In this document: piece after piece, positions 36,004 to 44,939 of the stretch | How positions within the stretch are numbered: the stretch's first letter is position 1 | Layout of the letters: each line of letters begins with the position of its first letter | Source: Micromonospora purpureochromogenes | GTDB lineage: Bacteria; Actinomycetota; Actinomycetes; Mycobacteriales; Micromonosporaceae | Assembly (NCBI RefSeq): GCF_900091515.1 | Contig: NZ_LT607410.1 | Span: 2,046,001 to 2,110,000, forward strand | Length of the DNA: 64,000 nucleotides | Direction of reading: 5' to 3' | Program-made: the position numbers and the translations under genes | The notes under the pieces: generated by a model | Told to the model about the DNA's origin: nothing | What the model saw: only the letters and a program-made list of their open reading frames with translations | Databases searched by the model: none

Positions 36004-37365
36004 ATGCGCAACCGATACCTGGACCTGCTCCGCTTCCTGGCCGTCATCCGGGTCGTGGTCTACCACGTCACCGGCTGGGCGTCGCTGACCCTCGTCTTCC
36101 CGGCGATGGCGGTGATGTTCGCCCTGGCCGGGTCGCTGATGGCGGCCTCGCTGGACCGCTCCGGCCCGGCCGCGTTGCTGCGCCGGCTGCGCCGCCTGCT
36201 GCCCTCGCTCTGGGTGGTCGCGGTCGTCCTCGTGCCCGCCATGCTGATGACCGGCCTGCCGCCGGGCCCGAAGGTGCTGCTCTGGCTCTTCCCGATCGCC
36301 GACCCGCCGGCCAACTACTGGGGCGCGCTGGCGTTGAGCCCCATCTGGTACCTGCGCGACTACCTCTGGTTCCTGCTCGCCTCACCGGTCGCCCTGTGGC
36401 TGTTCCGCCGGGCGCCGGTCGCCACCCTGGCCCTGCCGTACGCGCTGCTGCTGGTGATCGAGCTGGGCCTGCTGCCCGCCGCGCCGGTCCCGCTGCGCGA
36501 GTTCGGCGTCTACTTCGGCGCCTGGCTGCTGGGCTTCGCCCACCACGACGGCCTGCTGCGCCGGCTCGCCAACCGGGTGCTGCTGCCGACCGCGCTGGCC
36601 CTGGCGGGCGCCGGGGCCGCCTGGATCGTCACCCATCCCGGGCCGCGCGGCTTCGACCTCAACGACATCGACCTGGGCAACGCGCTCTGGTCCGCCGCGT
36701 TCATCCTGGTCCTGCTGGGCCGGGCCCCGGCCACGGCGCGCTGGATCGAGCGCAGCCCGCTGTTCAGCCGCGCGGTCACCGTACTCAACCGCCGGGCGCT
36801 GACCGTCTACCTCTGGCACATGTCGTTCGTGGTGCTGCTCACCCCGCTGGTCGACGTGGTCGGCTGGTCGCACCAGGACCCGGTCGGCCTGGCCATCCGG
36901 GTGGTGCTGGTCTTCGCCCTGGTCGGGGTGGTGACCCTGCTGGTCGGCTGGGTGGAGGACGTGGCCGCCCGGCGGCGGCCCGAGCTGGTGCCGGGCGGGC
37001 GGCGCGCGCCCCGGCCGGCCCACACCGTCGAGCCGACAGCCCGTGCCCTACCACCGCGCCAGGAGCCGGCCGGGCCGGTGCGCCCCGCGCCGGTGGCCGC
37101 CGACCCAGTTGCACCCGTGCCGGTGGCCACCCGCCGGGGCGTACCCGCCGTGCCGGTGAGCCCCGCGCCCGCAGGCCCCCGGACGTCGGCCCGCCCGGTC
37201 CGGACGCTCGGCGTGCCGGCCGGCCCGGCGGGTACGGCCGGGCGGCCGGCGGCCGGGCCCGGCGGCAAGCGACGCGAGCGGTCGAGCGTCGGCGCCGCCG
37301 GCCGGGCCGTGGTCCCCGCCCCCCGGGTGGCCGAGCTGGCCACCGTCGAGATCAACGCTGGCTGA
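36004..37365 (+). CDS. Acyltransferase 3 family membrane protein
   Basis: A 453-residue integral membrane protein with about ten segments in residues 1-320, beginning MRNRYLDLLRFLAVIRVVVYHVTGW, where R10 and the YH pair match the acyltransferase 3 (OafA-like) active-site region. Residues 325-453 are a Pro/Ala/Arg-rich tail without predicted structure. Members transfer acyl groups to sugars or antibiotics; substrate unknown. The last 14 nt overlap the convergent lipoprotein gene. Confidence 0.85.
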   Translation: MRNRYLDLLRFLAVIRVVVYHVTGWASLTLVFPAMAVMFALAGSLMAASLDRSGPAALLRRLRRLLPSLWVVAVVLVPAMLMTGLPPGPKVLLWLFPIADPPANYWGALALSPIWYLRDYLWFLLASPVALWLFRRAPVATLALPYALLLVIELGLLPAAPVPLREFGVYFGAWLLGFAHHDGLLRRLANRVLLPTALALAGAGAAWIVTHPGPRGFDLNDIDLGNALWSAAFILVLLGRAPATARWIERSPLFSRAVTVLNRRALTVYLWHMSFVVLLTPLVDVVGWSHQDPVGLAIRVVLVFALVGVVTLLVGWVEDVAARRRPELVPGGRRAPRPAHTVEPTARALPPRQEPAGPVRPAPVAADPVAPVPVATRRGVPAVPVSPAPAGPRTSARPVRTLGVPAGPAGTAGRPAAGPGGKRRERSSVGAAGRAVVPAPRVAELATVEINAG

Positions 37366-38128
37366 CCCGCACGTTCCCGCTGCCGGTGCTCAGGTCGAGC
37401 ACCAGCGACGCCCCCGGATCGTTCGGCACACCCAGGTCGCTGTCGCCCGACCCGGTGCTGGACCGCACCCGGTACCGGCCGGCGGGCACCAGCAGCTCGA
37501 CGTCGCCGCTGGAGGCGTGGGCCCGCGCCGAGGCCGGCTCGTCCAGCTCGATCGTCACGTTGCCGGACTCGGCCTCGGCGTTCACCTGGCCCCGCAGCCG
37601 CAGCCCGGTGATGTCGCCCGACGAGGCGCGCAGCTCGACCGGGGCGGCCACGTCCTCCACCTCGATGTTTCCGGAGCCGGTCGCGGCGCGTACCGGGCCG
37701 GTGGCGCCGGCCACCCGGATGTTGCCCGAGCCGAGGGCCAGCTCCACCGCGCCGACCCGGCTCAGCTCGACGTCGCCGGAGCCGGTCTCGCCCCGCACCC
37801 GGACCCCCTCCGGGGCGGTCACCTCGTACGACACCGAGCAGCGCGGGCCGCACTCCGCGTCCAGCACCAGCTCGTCGCCCCGCACCTCGTACGTGGTGCG
37901 CGGCTGGTCGCCCTGGTAGCGCAGCACCCGCTTGATGCGTACCTCGGTGGCCGGCCCGGTGGCCCGGACCACCACGTCGCCCGCGCCCGGCCGTACGGTG
38001 ACAGTGGTGATCCGCACCGCCTCGGTGTGGTCGAAGTCCAGCCGCCGGAAGGAGAGCGTGTCGCACCCGGCGGCGAGGATGACGGTGGCGGCCGCGCCCA
38101 GGGCGACGGCGGTGCGGGGAAGAGCCAT
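37352..38128 (-). CDS. DUF4097-type beta-repeat lipoprotein
   Basis: A 258-residue putative lipoprotein with lipobox LAAGC (cysteine 22). The body repeats TGSGDVEL / GSGNIRV / SSGDITGL type strands at least seven times, the pattern of DUF4097 beta-helices. TAGGTT stands 7 nt before the ATG on the minus strand, suggesting a leaderless mRNA. Function unknown; surface location is inferred from the lipobox. Tail-to-tail overlap with the acyltransferase gene is 14 nt. Confidence 0.85.
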   Translation of the reverse strand: MALPRTAVALGAAATVILAAGCDTLSFRRLDFDHTEAVRITTVTVRPGAGDVVVRATGPATEVRIKRVLRYQGDQPRTTYEVRGDELVLDAECGPRCSVSYEVTAPEGVRVRGETGSGDVELSRVGAVELALGSGNIRVAGATGPVRAATGSGNIEVEDVAAPVELRASSGDITGLRLRGQVNAEAESGNVTIELDEPASARAHASSGDVELLVPAGRYRVRSSTGSGDSDLGVPNDPGASLVLDLSTGSGNVRVSQR

Positions 38129-38230
38129 GGTCAGCAACCTACGACCGGTCCCGCCCGCGGCACATCGGGGACGCGACGCCGGGCCACCCCGAACCGACCC
38201 TGATTTCCCACCCCGAGGGAGAATGGTCCG

Positions 38231-39106
38231 ATGCCCGGGTACCGCCGCCAGCTCTACCGCGACGACGCGGTGGTCCTGCGTGTGCAGAAGCTGGGCGAGT
38301 CCGACCGGATCATCACCCTGCTGACCCGCCGGCACGGCCGGCTGCGCGCCGTGGCCCGGGGCATCCGGCGCACCACCAGCAAGTTCGGCGCCCGGCTGGA
38401 GCCGTTCGGCCACGTCGACGTGCAGCTCGCCGGCGACCCGAAGGGCAATCACGGCAGCTCGCTGCACACGGTCAGCCAGGTCGAGGGGATCGACCTCTAC
38501 GGCAAGCGGTTCCTCGGCGACTATCCCCGCTACACCGCGGCCAGCGCGATCGCCGAGACCGCGGAGCGGCTCACCCCGGTCGAGCGGGAACCCTCGCTGC
38601 GGCTGTTCCAGCTCACCCTCGGCGCGCTGAAGGCGCTGGCCCTGGGGGAGCACGCCACCACGCTGGTCCTCGACGCGTACCTGCTGCGCGGGATGGCCCT
38701 GGCGGGCTGGGCGCCGGCGCTGATCGCCTGCGCGGTCTGCGGCACGCCGGGGCGGCACCGGGCCTTCTCCGTACCGGCCGGCGGCGCGGTCTGCCCGGAC
38801 TGCCGGCCGCCCGGCGCGGCCCACCCCGCGCCGGCCACCATCGACCTGATGTCCGCGCTGACCAGTGGCGACTGGCGGGTCGCCGACGCCACCGAGACCG
38901 GCGTACGCCGGGAGTGCAGCGGCCTGGTCGCGGCGCACCTGCAGTGGCACCTGGAGCGCGCGCTACGCTCGCTGCCGCTGGTCGACCGGGGTGCCCCGGC
39001 GGCCGGCGCGGTCCCGTCACCCGGCGGTGGCGTGGCCGGTCCGGTTCCGCCGCCGCCCGGCGTCGGGGCCGGCGTGGACGGCGTGGACAGGGAGATGACC
39101 GAGTGA
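38231..39106 (+). CDS. recO: DNA repair protein RecO
   Basis: Recombination mediator loading RecA with RecR. The 291-residue protein starts with the OB-fold ([36 protein letters not shown]) and has the zinc cluster CAVC...CPDC near residues 171-195. The C-terminus carries a proline/glycine tail. GAGAAT (38219-38224) is 6 nt before the ATG. Its stop overlaps uppS. Confidence 0.95.
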   Translation: MPGYRRQLYRDDAVVLRVQKLGESDRIITLLTRRHGRLRAVARGIRRTTSKFGARLEPFGHVDVQLAGDPKGNHGSSLHTVSQVEGIDLYGKRFLGDYPRYTAASAIAETAERLTPVEREPSLRLFQLTLGALKALALGEHATTLVLDAYLLRGMALAGWAPALIACAVCGTPGRHRAFSVPAGGAVCPDCRPPGAAHPAPATIDLMSALTSGDWRVADATETGVRRECSGLVAAHLQWHLERALRSLPLVDRGAPAAGAVPSPGGGVAGPVPPPPGVGAGVDGVDREMTE

Positions 39107-39915
39107 TCCGATCGTTGAGGGCCGGCCGGCGCGCGCCGGTGCCGCCGACACCGCACCCGTCGGGTGCCCGGCCGCCGGCGCTGCCCGCCGAGGCGGTGCC
39201 GAAGCACGTCGCGGTGGTGATGGACGGCAACGGCCGGTGGGCCAAGGAGCGCGGGCTGCCCCGCACCAAGGGTCACGAGGCGGGGGAGTTCAGCCTCTTC
39301 GACACCATCGAGGGCGCGATCGAGCTGGGCATTCCCTACCTGTCGGCGTACGCGTTCTCCACCGAGAACTGGCGGCGCTCGCCGGACGAGGTCCGGTTCC
39401 TGATGGGCTTCAACCGGGACGTCATCCGCCGCCGCCGCGACCAGCTCGTCGACCTCGGCGTGCGGGTGGTCTGGTCGGGCCGGGCGGGGCGGCTGTGGAA
39501 GAGCGTCATCTCGGAGTTGCAGACCGCCGAGGAGATGTCCCGGGCCAACTCGACGCTGACCCTGCAGTTCTGCGTGAACTACGGCGGCCAGGCGGAGATC
39601 GCCGACGCCGCCGCCGCGATCGCCCGCGACGTGGCTGCCGGTCGGCTCGACCCGGCGAAGGTCAACGAGAAGACCGTGGCGAAGTACCTCTACCACCCGG
39701 AGATCCCGGAGGTGGACCTGTTCCTGCGTCCCTCCGGTGAGGAGCGGATCTCCAACTTCCTGCTCTGGCAGACGGCCTACGCGGAGCTGGTGTTCCTCGA
39801 CACCCTCTGGCCCGAATTCGACCGCCGGCACCTCTGGTACGCCTGCGAGCTGTACGCGCAGCGGGACCGTCGGTTCGGGGGCGCGCTGCCCAACCCGGTC
39901 GCCCCCAAGGTGTAG
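39103..39915 (+). CDS. uppS: Isoprenyl (undecaprenyl/decaprenyl) diphosphate synthase
   Basis: A cis-prenyltransferase of 270 residues that makes the lipid carrier for cell wall synthesis. It has [14 protein letters not shown] (catalytic Asp), the FSTENWRR region, and the C-terminal [30 protein letters not shown] overlaps the recO stop; recO-uppS pairing is typical in actinomycetes. Chain length cannot be told from sequence. Confidence 0.95.
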   Translation: MIRSLRAGRRAPVPPTPHPSGARPPALPAEAVPKHVAVVMDGNGRWAKERGLPRTKGHEAGEFSLFDTIEGAIELGIPYLSAYAFSTENWRRSPDEVRFLMGFNRDVIRRRRDQLVDLGVRVVWSGRAGRLWKSVISELQTAEEMSRANSTLTLQFCVNYGGQAEIADAAAAIARDVAAGRLDPAKVNEKTVAKYLYHPEIPEVDLFLRPSGEERISNFLLWQTAYAELVFLDTLWPEFDRRHLWYACELYAQRDRRFGGALPNPVAPKV

Positions 39916-39995
39916 ACGTCGAGGCGCTCGCGCTTATCCGAGCGTCGGGTGGGGTACCTCTTGGGGTAGCAGCCAAGACGCGGAGGTGAACCCAC

Positions 39996-40181
39996 ATGAT
40001 TCAGAAGCGGATTGCCCAGTGGGCGGTCATGGCGGTCGCCGTGCCGCTGGCCGCGGCCGGTGCGCGCCGGCTCAGCCACACGCTGGAGGCCCGCCGGGGC
40101 CCGACCGGCGTGAGCCGACTGCTCAGCAAGGGCGCGGACATGCTGCGTCCGCAGAAGGCCAAGCGTCGCCGGTTCTGGTGA
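39996..40181 (+). CDS. Small basic protein with one membrane segment
   Basis: A 61-residue protein: MIQKRIAQWAVMAVAVPLAAAGARRL, a single hydrophobic helix, then a very basic tail ending KAKRRRFW. GCGGAGGTGAA precedes the ATG at a proper distance. Unrecognised. The 80 nt before it holds a weak 6-bp hairpin (CGCTCG/CGAGCG). Confidence 0.65.
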   Translation: MIQKRIAQWAVMAVAVPLAAAGARRLSHTLEARRGPTGVSRLLSKGADMLRPQKAKRRRFW

Positions 40182-40263
40182 CCGGCCTGCCTTTCGTTCA
40201 CGACTGCGGGACTCCGCTGCGCTGCGTTCCTCGCGCTCACCAGCGACCCGCACCACGCCGTCG

Positions 40264-40287
40264 GCGCCGCTCCCTCGGGGGCGGCGC
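40264..40287 (+). terminator. Possible terminator
   Basis: GCGCCGC (40264-40270) pairs with GCGGCGC (40281-40287). It lies in the 190-nt gap after the small basic gene, which otherwise shows no gene. Confidence 0.4.
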
Positions 40288-40374
40288 TGACGCGTTCCGG
40301 CCGGTCGGCGCGGCCCGCGCGCGTACGATCGGCGCAGGGCGCGCCGCCCGGGCGCGTCCGCCACGGGGGTGGGG

Positions 40375-40596
40375 ATGCCGGATCTCCGGTACAAGATGAT
40401 CATGGCACTGAACGCCGCGGACCTGGGCAGCCCGATCTGCGAACAGGTGGCCGGGATCTGCGCGGAGATCGCCGAGCAGCACTGCGCCGAACTGGGGCAC
40501 GCCCCCAGCGTGCGCTCCGGGGAGATCGCCGAGCTGGCCACCGGTGAACCGGCGCTGACCTGGGCGCCGAACGAGACCGGGCAGCGGGCCTGGTGA
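40375..40596 (+). CDS. Small hypothetical protein
   Basis: A 73-residue protein starting MPDLRYKMIMALNAADLGSPICEQVAGIC, helical, with three cysteines. The ATG follows a G-rich ribosome binding site; a GTG at 40369 is an alternative. TACGAT at about 40324 could be its promoter -10. The stop overlaps the pirin gene, which suggests a shared unit. Not recognised. Confidence 0.6.
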   Translation: MPDLRYKMIMALNAADLGSPICEQVAGICAEIAEQHCAELGHAPSVRSGEIAELATGEPALTWAPNETGQRAW

Positions 40597-41360
40597 CCGC
40601 GCTGGCGCCGAGCCCGGCGGTGGACGTCCGCCGGGCCGAGGACCGGTTCAAGACCCGACTGTCCTGGCTCGACTCGAAGCACTCCTTCTCGTTCTCCCGG
40701 CACTACGACCCGGCCAACACCCACCACGGGCTGCTGCTGGTCAACAACGACGACATCGTCCACCCGGGCACCGGGTTCGAGACCCACCCGCACGAGGACA
40801 TGGAGATCGTGACCTGGGTGCTGCGCGGCTCGCTGGTGCACCAGGACTCCACCGGGCACTCCGGCGTCATCTATCCCGGGCTGGCCCAGCGGATGAGTGC
40901 CGGCACCGGCATCCTGCACTCGGAGAAGAACGACTCCTGGCGGCTGGACGGCCGGGAGCCGCACGGCGACCCGGTCCACTTCGTGCAGATGTGGGTGGTG
41001 CCCGACACCGACGGCGTCGACCCCGGCTACGAGCAGCTGGAGATCGGCGACGAGCTGCTGCGCGGCGGCCTGGTGCCGGTCGCCTCCGGTATGGACCGGT
41101 ACGACGGCGCCTCCGCCATCCGGATCCGCAACCGGTACGCCACCCTGCACGCCGCCCGGCTCGCCGCCGGCGACGAGGTGACCCTGCCCGACGCGCCCTA
41201 CCTGCACCTCTATGTGCCCAGCGGCGCGGTGACGCTGGAGGGCGCCGGCCGGCTCGGCGCGGGCGACGCCGCCCGGATCACGATGACCGGCGGCCACCGG
41301 GTCAGCGCCACCGAGGCCGCCGAGATCCTGGTCTGGGAGATGCACGCCACCCTCGCCTGA
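40593..41360 (+). CDS. Pirin family protein
   Basis: A 255-residue bicupin. The N-terminal cupin has the metal-binding set ETHPHEDMEIVTWVLRGSLVHQDS, with the downstream GIlHSEKN (written GILHSEKN in sequence) pattern contributing the remaining ligands. Some pirins have quercetin dioxygenase activity, others bind regulators. GTG overlaps the previous stop. Confidence 0.9.
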   Translation: MTALAPSPAVDVRRAEDRFKTRLSWLDSKHSFSFSRHYDPANTHHGLLLVNNDDIVHPGTGFETHPHEDMEIVTWVLRGSLVHQDSTGHSGVIYPGLAQRMSAGTGILHSEKNDSWRLDGREPHGDPVHFVQMWVVPDTDGVDPGYEQLEIGDELLRGGLVPVASGMDRYDGASAIRIRNRYATLHAARLAAGDEVTLPDAPYLHLYVPSGAVTLEGAGRLGAGDAARITMTGGHRVSATEAAEILVWEMHATLA

Positions 41361-41373
41361 GCCCATCCGCGCC

Positions 41374-42816
41374 TCAGCCCGCCAGCTCGGAGCGGTCGCC
41401 GGCCCAGACGGTGTGGAACGAGCCCTCCCGGTCGACCCGGTGGTAGGTGTGCGCGCCGAAGTTGTCCCGCAGCCCCTGGATCAGCGCCGCCGGCAGCCGC
41501 TCCGCGCGCAGCGCGTCGAAGTAGGCCAGCGACGAGGAGAACGCCGGGGTGGGCACGCCGGCCCGGGCGGCGTCGGCGACCACCCGCCGCCAGCTCGGCA
41601 CCCCGGCGCCGACCGCCTCGGCGAAGTAGGGCGCCACCAGCAGCGTCGGCAGGTCCGGCTGGGCGTCGTACGCCTCGCGGATGCGGTCGAGGAAGCGGGC
41701 CCGGATGATGCAGCCGCCGCGCCAGATGGTGGCGGTGCCGCCGAGGTCGATGTCCCAGTCGTACTCGCGGCTGCCGGCGCGGATGTGGTCGAAGCCCTGC
41801 GCGTACGCGACGATCTTGCTGGCCAGCAGCGCGCGCCGGACGTCCTCGACGAAGGTCTCCCGCTCCTCGACCTGCCACTTCTCGCCGGCGTCGGCGAATG
41901 CGCGGCGGGCGGCGGCGCGCTGGTCGGCGTGGCCGGAGAGCGACCGGGCGAAGGTCGCCTCGGCGATGCCGGTGATCGGGATGCCCAGGTCGAGCGCGCT
42001 CTGCACGGTCCACCGGCCGGTGCCCTTCTGCTCGGCCTGGTCGAGCACCACGTCGACGAACGCCCGGCCGGTCGCCGCGTCGGTGTGTGCCAGCACGTCG
42101 GCGGTGATCTCGATCAGGAAGGACTCCAGCTCGCCGGTGTTCCACTCCCGGAAGATGTCGGCGATCTCCGCCGGGCTCGCCGACAGCCCCGCCCGCAGCA
42201 GGTCGTACGCCTCGGCGATGAGCTGCATGTCGGCGTACTCGATGCCGTTGTGCACCATCTTGACGAAGTGGCCGGCGCCGTCCGGGCCGATGTGCCGGCA
42301 GCACGGGGTGCCGTCCACCTGCGCGGCGATCTTCTCGAAGATCGGCCCGAGCTTCGCGTACGACTCGGCGGAGCCGCCGGGCATGATGCTCGGGCCGCGC
42401 AGCGCGCCCTCCTCCCCGCCGGAGACGCCGGTGCCGACGAAGTGCAGCCCGTGCCCGCGCAGCGCCTCCTCCCGGCGGCGGGTGTCCGCGAAGTGCGCGT
42501 TGCCGCAGTCGACGACGATGTCGCCCTCCTCCAGCAGCGGGACCAGCTCGTCGATCACCGCGTCGGTGGGGCCGCCGGCCTTCACCATGACGATCACGGC
42601 GCGGGGCCGCTCCAGAGTGGCGACGAAGTCCGCGAGGGAGTCGGACGCGACGAAGCTGCCCTCGCCGCCGTGCTCGGCGACGAGGCTGCGGGTGCGCTCG
42701 GGGGAGCGGTTGTGCACGGCCACCGTGAAGCCGTTGCGGGCCAGGTTCCGGGCCAGGTTGCGGCCCATCACCGCCAGCCCCGTGACCCCGATCTGCGCCG
42801 TCGCCTGCTGAGCCAT
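41374..42816 (-). CDS. gnd: 6-phosphogluconate dehydrogenase, decarboxylating
   Basis: Oxidative pentose phosphate pathway enzyme giving ribulose 5-phosphate and NADPH. 480 residues, the length of the classical homodimeric form. N-terminal cofactor motif GVTGLAVMGRNLA, then FVGTGVSGGEEGALRGPSIMPGG, GHFVKMVHNGIEY with the catalytic lysine, and a C-terminal GSFHTVWAG. GAGAGGTGG precedes the ATG at 42816. Confidence 0.96.
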   Translation of the reverse strand: MAQQATAQIGVTGLAVMGRNLARNLARNGFTVAVHNRSPERTRSLVAEHGGEGSFVASDSLADFVATLERPRAVIVMVKAGGPTDAVIDELVPLLEEGDIVVDCGNAHFADTRRREEALRGHGLHFVGTGVSGGEEGALRGPSIMPGGSAESYAKLGPIFEKIAAQVDGTPCCRHIGPDGAGHFVKMVHNGIEYADMQLIAEAYDLLRAGLSASPAEIADIFREWNTGELESFLIEITADVLAHTDAATGRAFVDVVLDQAEQKGTGRWTVQSALDLGIPITGIAEATFARSLSGHADQRAAARRAFADAGEKWQVEERETFVEDVRRALLASKIVAYAQGFDHIRAGSREYDWDIDLGGTATIWRGGCIIRARFLDRIREAYDAQPDLPTLLVAPYFAEAVGAGVPSWRRVVADAARAGVPTPAFSSSLAYFDALRAERLPAALIQGLRDNFGAHTYHRVDREGSFHTVWAGDRSELAG

Positions 42817-43006
42817 CCGTCCGCCACCTCTCGTCGGCCTGCCGTCCTGCGACCGTATCGCGGCCACCGGCCGCCGGGGTCCGGACATCGACGCCCGGTG
42901 AGCGGCACGGTGCGGGCCGTCGCGGCACCGGGCTGCGGGACCAGCCGGGTTGGCCGGCGGCGACCAGGTGCTCACCCGGGCCCTCCAGTGACGGCACCGG
43001 CCGGTG

Positions 43007-43303
43007 TCAGCCCTCGGCCAGGCGGGCCTCGACGTGGGCCACCTTGCCGGTGAGCGCGTCGGTGACGCCGGGTCGCACGTCGGCCTTGAGCACCACGCTG
43101 ACCCGGGGCGCCTTTTCGGCCACCACGTCGACCGCCCGCTTGACCACCGCCATCACCTCGTCCCACTCACCCTCGACGGTGGTGAACATGGCGTCGGTGC
43201 GGTTCGGCAGGCCGGAGGCGCGGACCACCCGGACCGCCTCGGAGACCAGGTCGCCGACGGACTCGCCGACGCCCAGCGGGGTAATCGAGAACGCGATCAG
43301 CAT
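43007..43303 (-). CDS. MTH1187 family thiamine-binding protein
   Basis: A 98-residue ferredoxin-like small protein beginning [24 protein letters not shown] and including the conserved [17 protein letters not shown] block of the MTH1187/YkoF-like group that binds thiamine. It lies 840 bp beyond the end of the thiamine ECF transporter genes on the same strand, supporting a role in thiamine salvage. CACCAT is 7 nt before the ATG (leaderless candidate). Confidence 0.85.
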   Translation of the reverse strand: MLIAFSITPLGVGESVGDLVSEAVRVVRASGLPNRTDAMFTTVEGEWDEVMAVVKRAVDVVAEKAPRVSVVLKADVRPGVTDALTGKVAHVEARLAEG

Positions 43304-43364
43304 GCCGCCGATGGTGCCAGCAAATCGGCTGCGGCCGCCGCAATAGGCGGGTTAGCCTGTCGGC

Positions 43365-43376
43365 ATGCGTATCTGA
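43365..43376 (+). other. Three-residue leaderless mini-ORF (M-R-I-stop)
   Basis: ATG CGT ATC TGA stands 6 nt after TAGCCT (43353-43358), so transcription would begin at the ATG itself. About 180 nt later the small gene at 43556 begins with a strong ribosome binding site. This looks like a leader with a minimal upstream reading frame; whether it is translated or regulatory is unknown. Confidence 0.4.
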
Positions 43377-43555
43377 CGCCGCACCTTCAGCCAGCCGGGC
43401 CCGCCGCCGTCGTCGGGGGTCCGGCCGCGCCGGGCGTCCGCATTCCCCACCTTTCCCGTACGGGTGGTGTCTCCGTGGTCGGGTCGCCCGGGCCGTTCCC
43501 TGCCCGCCGACCGCCCGCCTCGCGGCGCGGTCCCCGCATCCGAAGGAGGCAGCGT

Positions 43556-43804
43556 ATGCCCGCCAAGCGCAGTCCGAAGAAGTCCCGCCCGCCGGCGCCG
43601 GCCGAGGTGGCGGTGAGCCCGCCGGATCTCGACGCGCTCACCGTGGCGCCCGCCGCCCCGGTCACCCTGCCGGAGGAGACGGGCTCCGCGCCCGCCGCCA
43701 CCCGACCCGCCCCGGCGACGCCGCCGTGGACCGGCCCGTCGGTGCGCGGCGGCTCCACCGCCGCCCGTGGCCAGACCCGCCGATACGCGTTCCGCCGCAG
43801 CTGA
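43556..43804 (+). CDS. Small Pro/Ala-rich basic-ended protein
   Basis: An 82-residue low-complexity protein: MPAKRSPKKSRPPAPAEV at the start, acidic/proline middle, and GQTRRYAFRRS at the end. The near-perfect GAAGGAGG (43542-43549) 6 nt before the ATG argues that it is translated. No domain is recognisable and it is probably disordered. Confidence 0.5.
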   Translation: MPAKRSPKKSRPPAPAEVAVSPPDLDALTVAPAAPVTLPEETGSAPAATRPAPATPPWTGPSVRGGSTAARGQTRRYAFRRS

Positions 43805-44138
43805 TCCGCGCTGCTGGTACGGATGCCGGTCGGCCGCGCACCTGATCCGGCGGCCGATGACGTCGGTGAGCGCCGGGAGCGGCTCCCGGTGCGGCGACCC
43901 GTCGGCAGCCGCACCGGGACTGTGTCCCGAGCGGCCCGACGAGCCGGTTCGGCGTGTCGCGGCGCGGAAGTATGACCGCGACGAGCCTGATACCTCTGAG
44001 GCATTTTGATGCCTCAGAGGTATCACGCTCACTGGACACCTTCCCTCCAGAATGGCCGGCCGGAGGGGCGCCGGCGCCGCTCGTCACCACGGCCGCACCC
44101 GACCACTGGGCCGCCGGTGCGGACCCGGTCGCCCCTGG
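43805..44138. other. Gene-free gap between the small ORF and ecfT
   Basis: 334 bp between convergent genes with no coding frame I trust. The only clear structure is the AT-richer palindrome at 43988-44025. Confidence 0.6.
43988..44025. repeat. AT-richer perfect inverted repeat
   Basis: A perfect 16-bp stem, TGATACCTCTGAGGCA (43988-44003) with its complement (44010-44025), and a TTTTGA loop. The stem is about 50 percent GC within DNA above 70 percent. Without a U-tract it may act as a bidirectional terminator, or it may be a dispersed REP-like element. Confidence 0.85.
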
Positions 44139-44939
44139 TCAGCCGATCAACGGGCGGAAGGTGCCGAGCGCGACGCTGACCGCGATCGCCGCAGCGCCCA
44201 GCACCGCCGCCCCGGCCACGAGCAGCCCGTCGGCCACGCCGAACCGCTGCCGGCGGGCGACGGTGCGCGGGGTGCCGGCGTCGAAGCCCCGGGCGTCCAT
44301 CGCCACCGCCAGCCGGGTGCCGCGCCGGATCGCCCCGACCAGCAGGGCGAACGCGGTCGACACGAACAGCCGTAGCTTCGCCACCGGGTTGCGCCCGGCG
44401 TCCACGCCGCGTGCCCGGCGGGCCATCTCGATCATCTGCCACTCCTGCCCGAGCAGCGGGACCAGCCGGAACGCGGCCAGCGTCCCGATGGCGAAGCGGG
44501 CCGGCGCCTTCGCGTTCTGCACCAGCGCGTCGGCCAGGTCGGTCGGGTCGGTGGTGGCGAAGACGATCACGCCCGGCAGCGCCACCGCGAACATCCGCAG
44601 CGCCAGCCCGAGCGCCGTCAGCAGCACCCCGGAGGTGACCAGCAGCGGCCCGGCGTCCAGCAGCACCCGGCCGGACCGGTCGGCGGCGAAGAGCACCAGC
44701 GTGACCACGATGCCGGCCGCGCCGGCCAGCAGCGGCAGGGCCCGCCGGGCCAGTACCCGGTACCGGATCCCGAACAGCGGCAGCACGGCCAGCTCCACGG
44801 CGATCGCGATGGCCGGGGCGACCGGGTCCAGGGTGGCCACCAGGACGGCCGAGAAGACCAACGCGGCGGCCAGCTTCGCCACCGGGTTACGCCGGGCCAG
44901 CGGCGCACCGGGCGCCGCGACCGGTTCCAGGCTGATCAC
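44139..44939 (-). CDS. ecfT: ECF transporter transmembrane protein EcfT
   Basis: A 266-residue membrane scaffold linking the ATPases to the substrate-binding S component. About five to six membrane segments, and the two cytosolic coupling helices each with the family Ala-Arg-Gly signature: MARRARGVDAG near 172-182 and AMDARGFDAG near 213-222. GTG overlaps the end of the ATPase gene. Together with YkoE it forms the thiamine importer. Confidence 0.92.
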   Translation of the reverse strand: MISLEPVAAPGAPLARRNPVAKLAAALVFSAVLVATLDPVAPAIAIAVELAVLPLFGIRYRVLARRALPLLAGAAGIVVTLVLFAADRSGRVLLDAGPLLVTSGVLLTALGLALRMFAVALPGVIVFATTDPTDLADALVQNAKAPARFAIGTLAAFRLVPLLGQEWQMIEMARRARGVDAGRNPVAKLRLFVSTAFALLVGAIRRGTRLAVAMDARGFDAGTPRTVARRQRFGVADGLLVAGAAVLGAAAIAVSVALGTFRPLIG

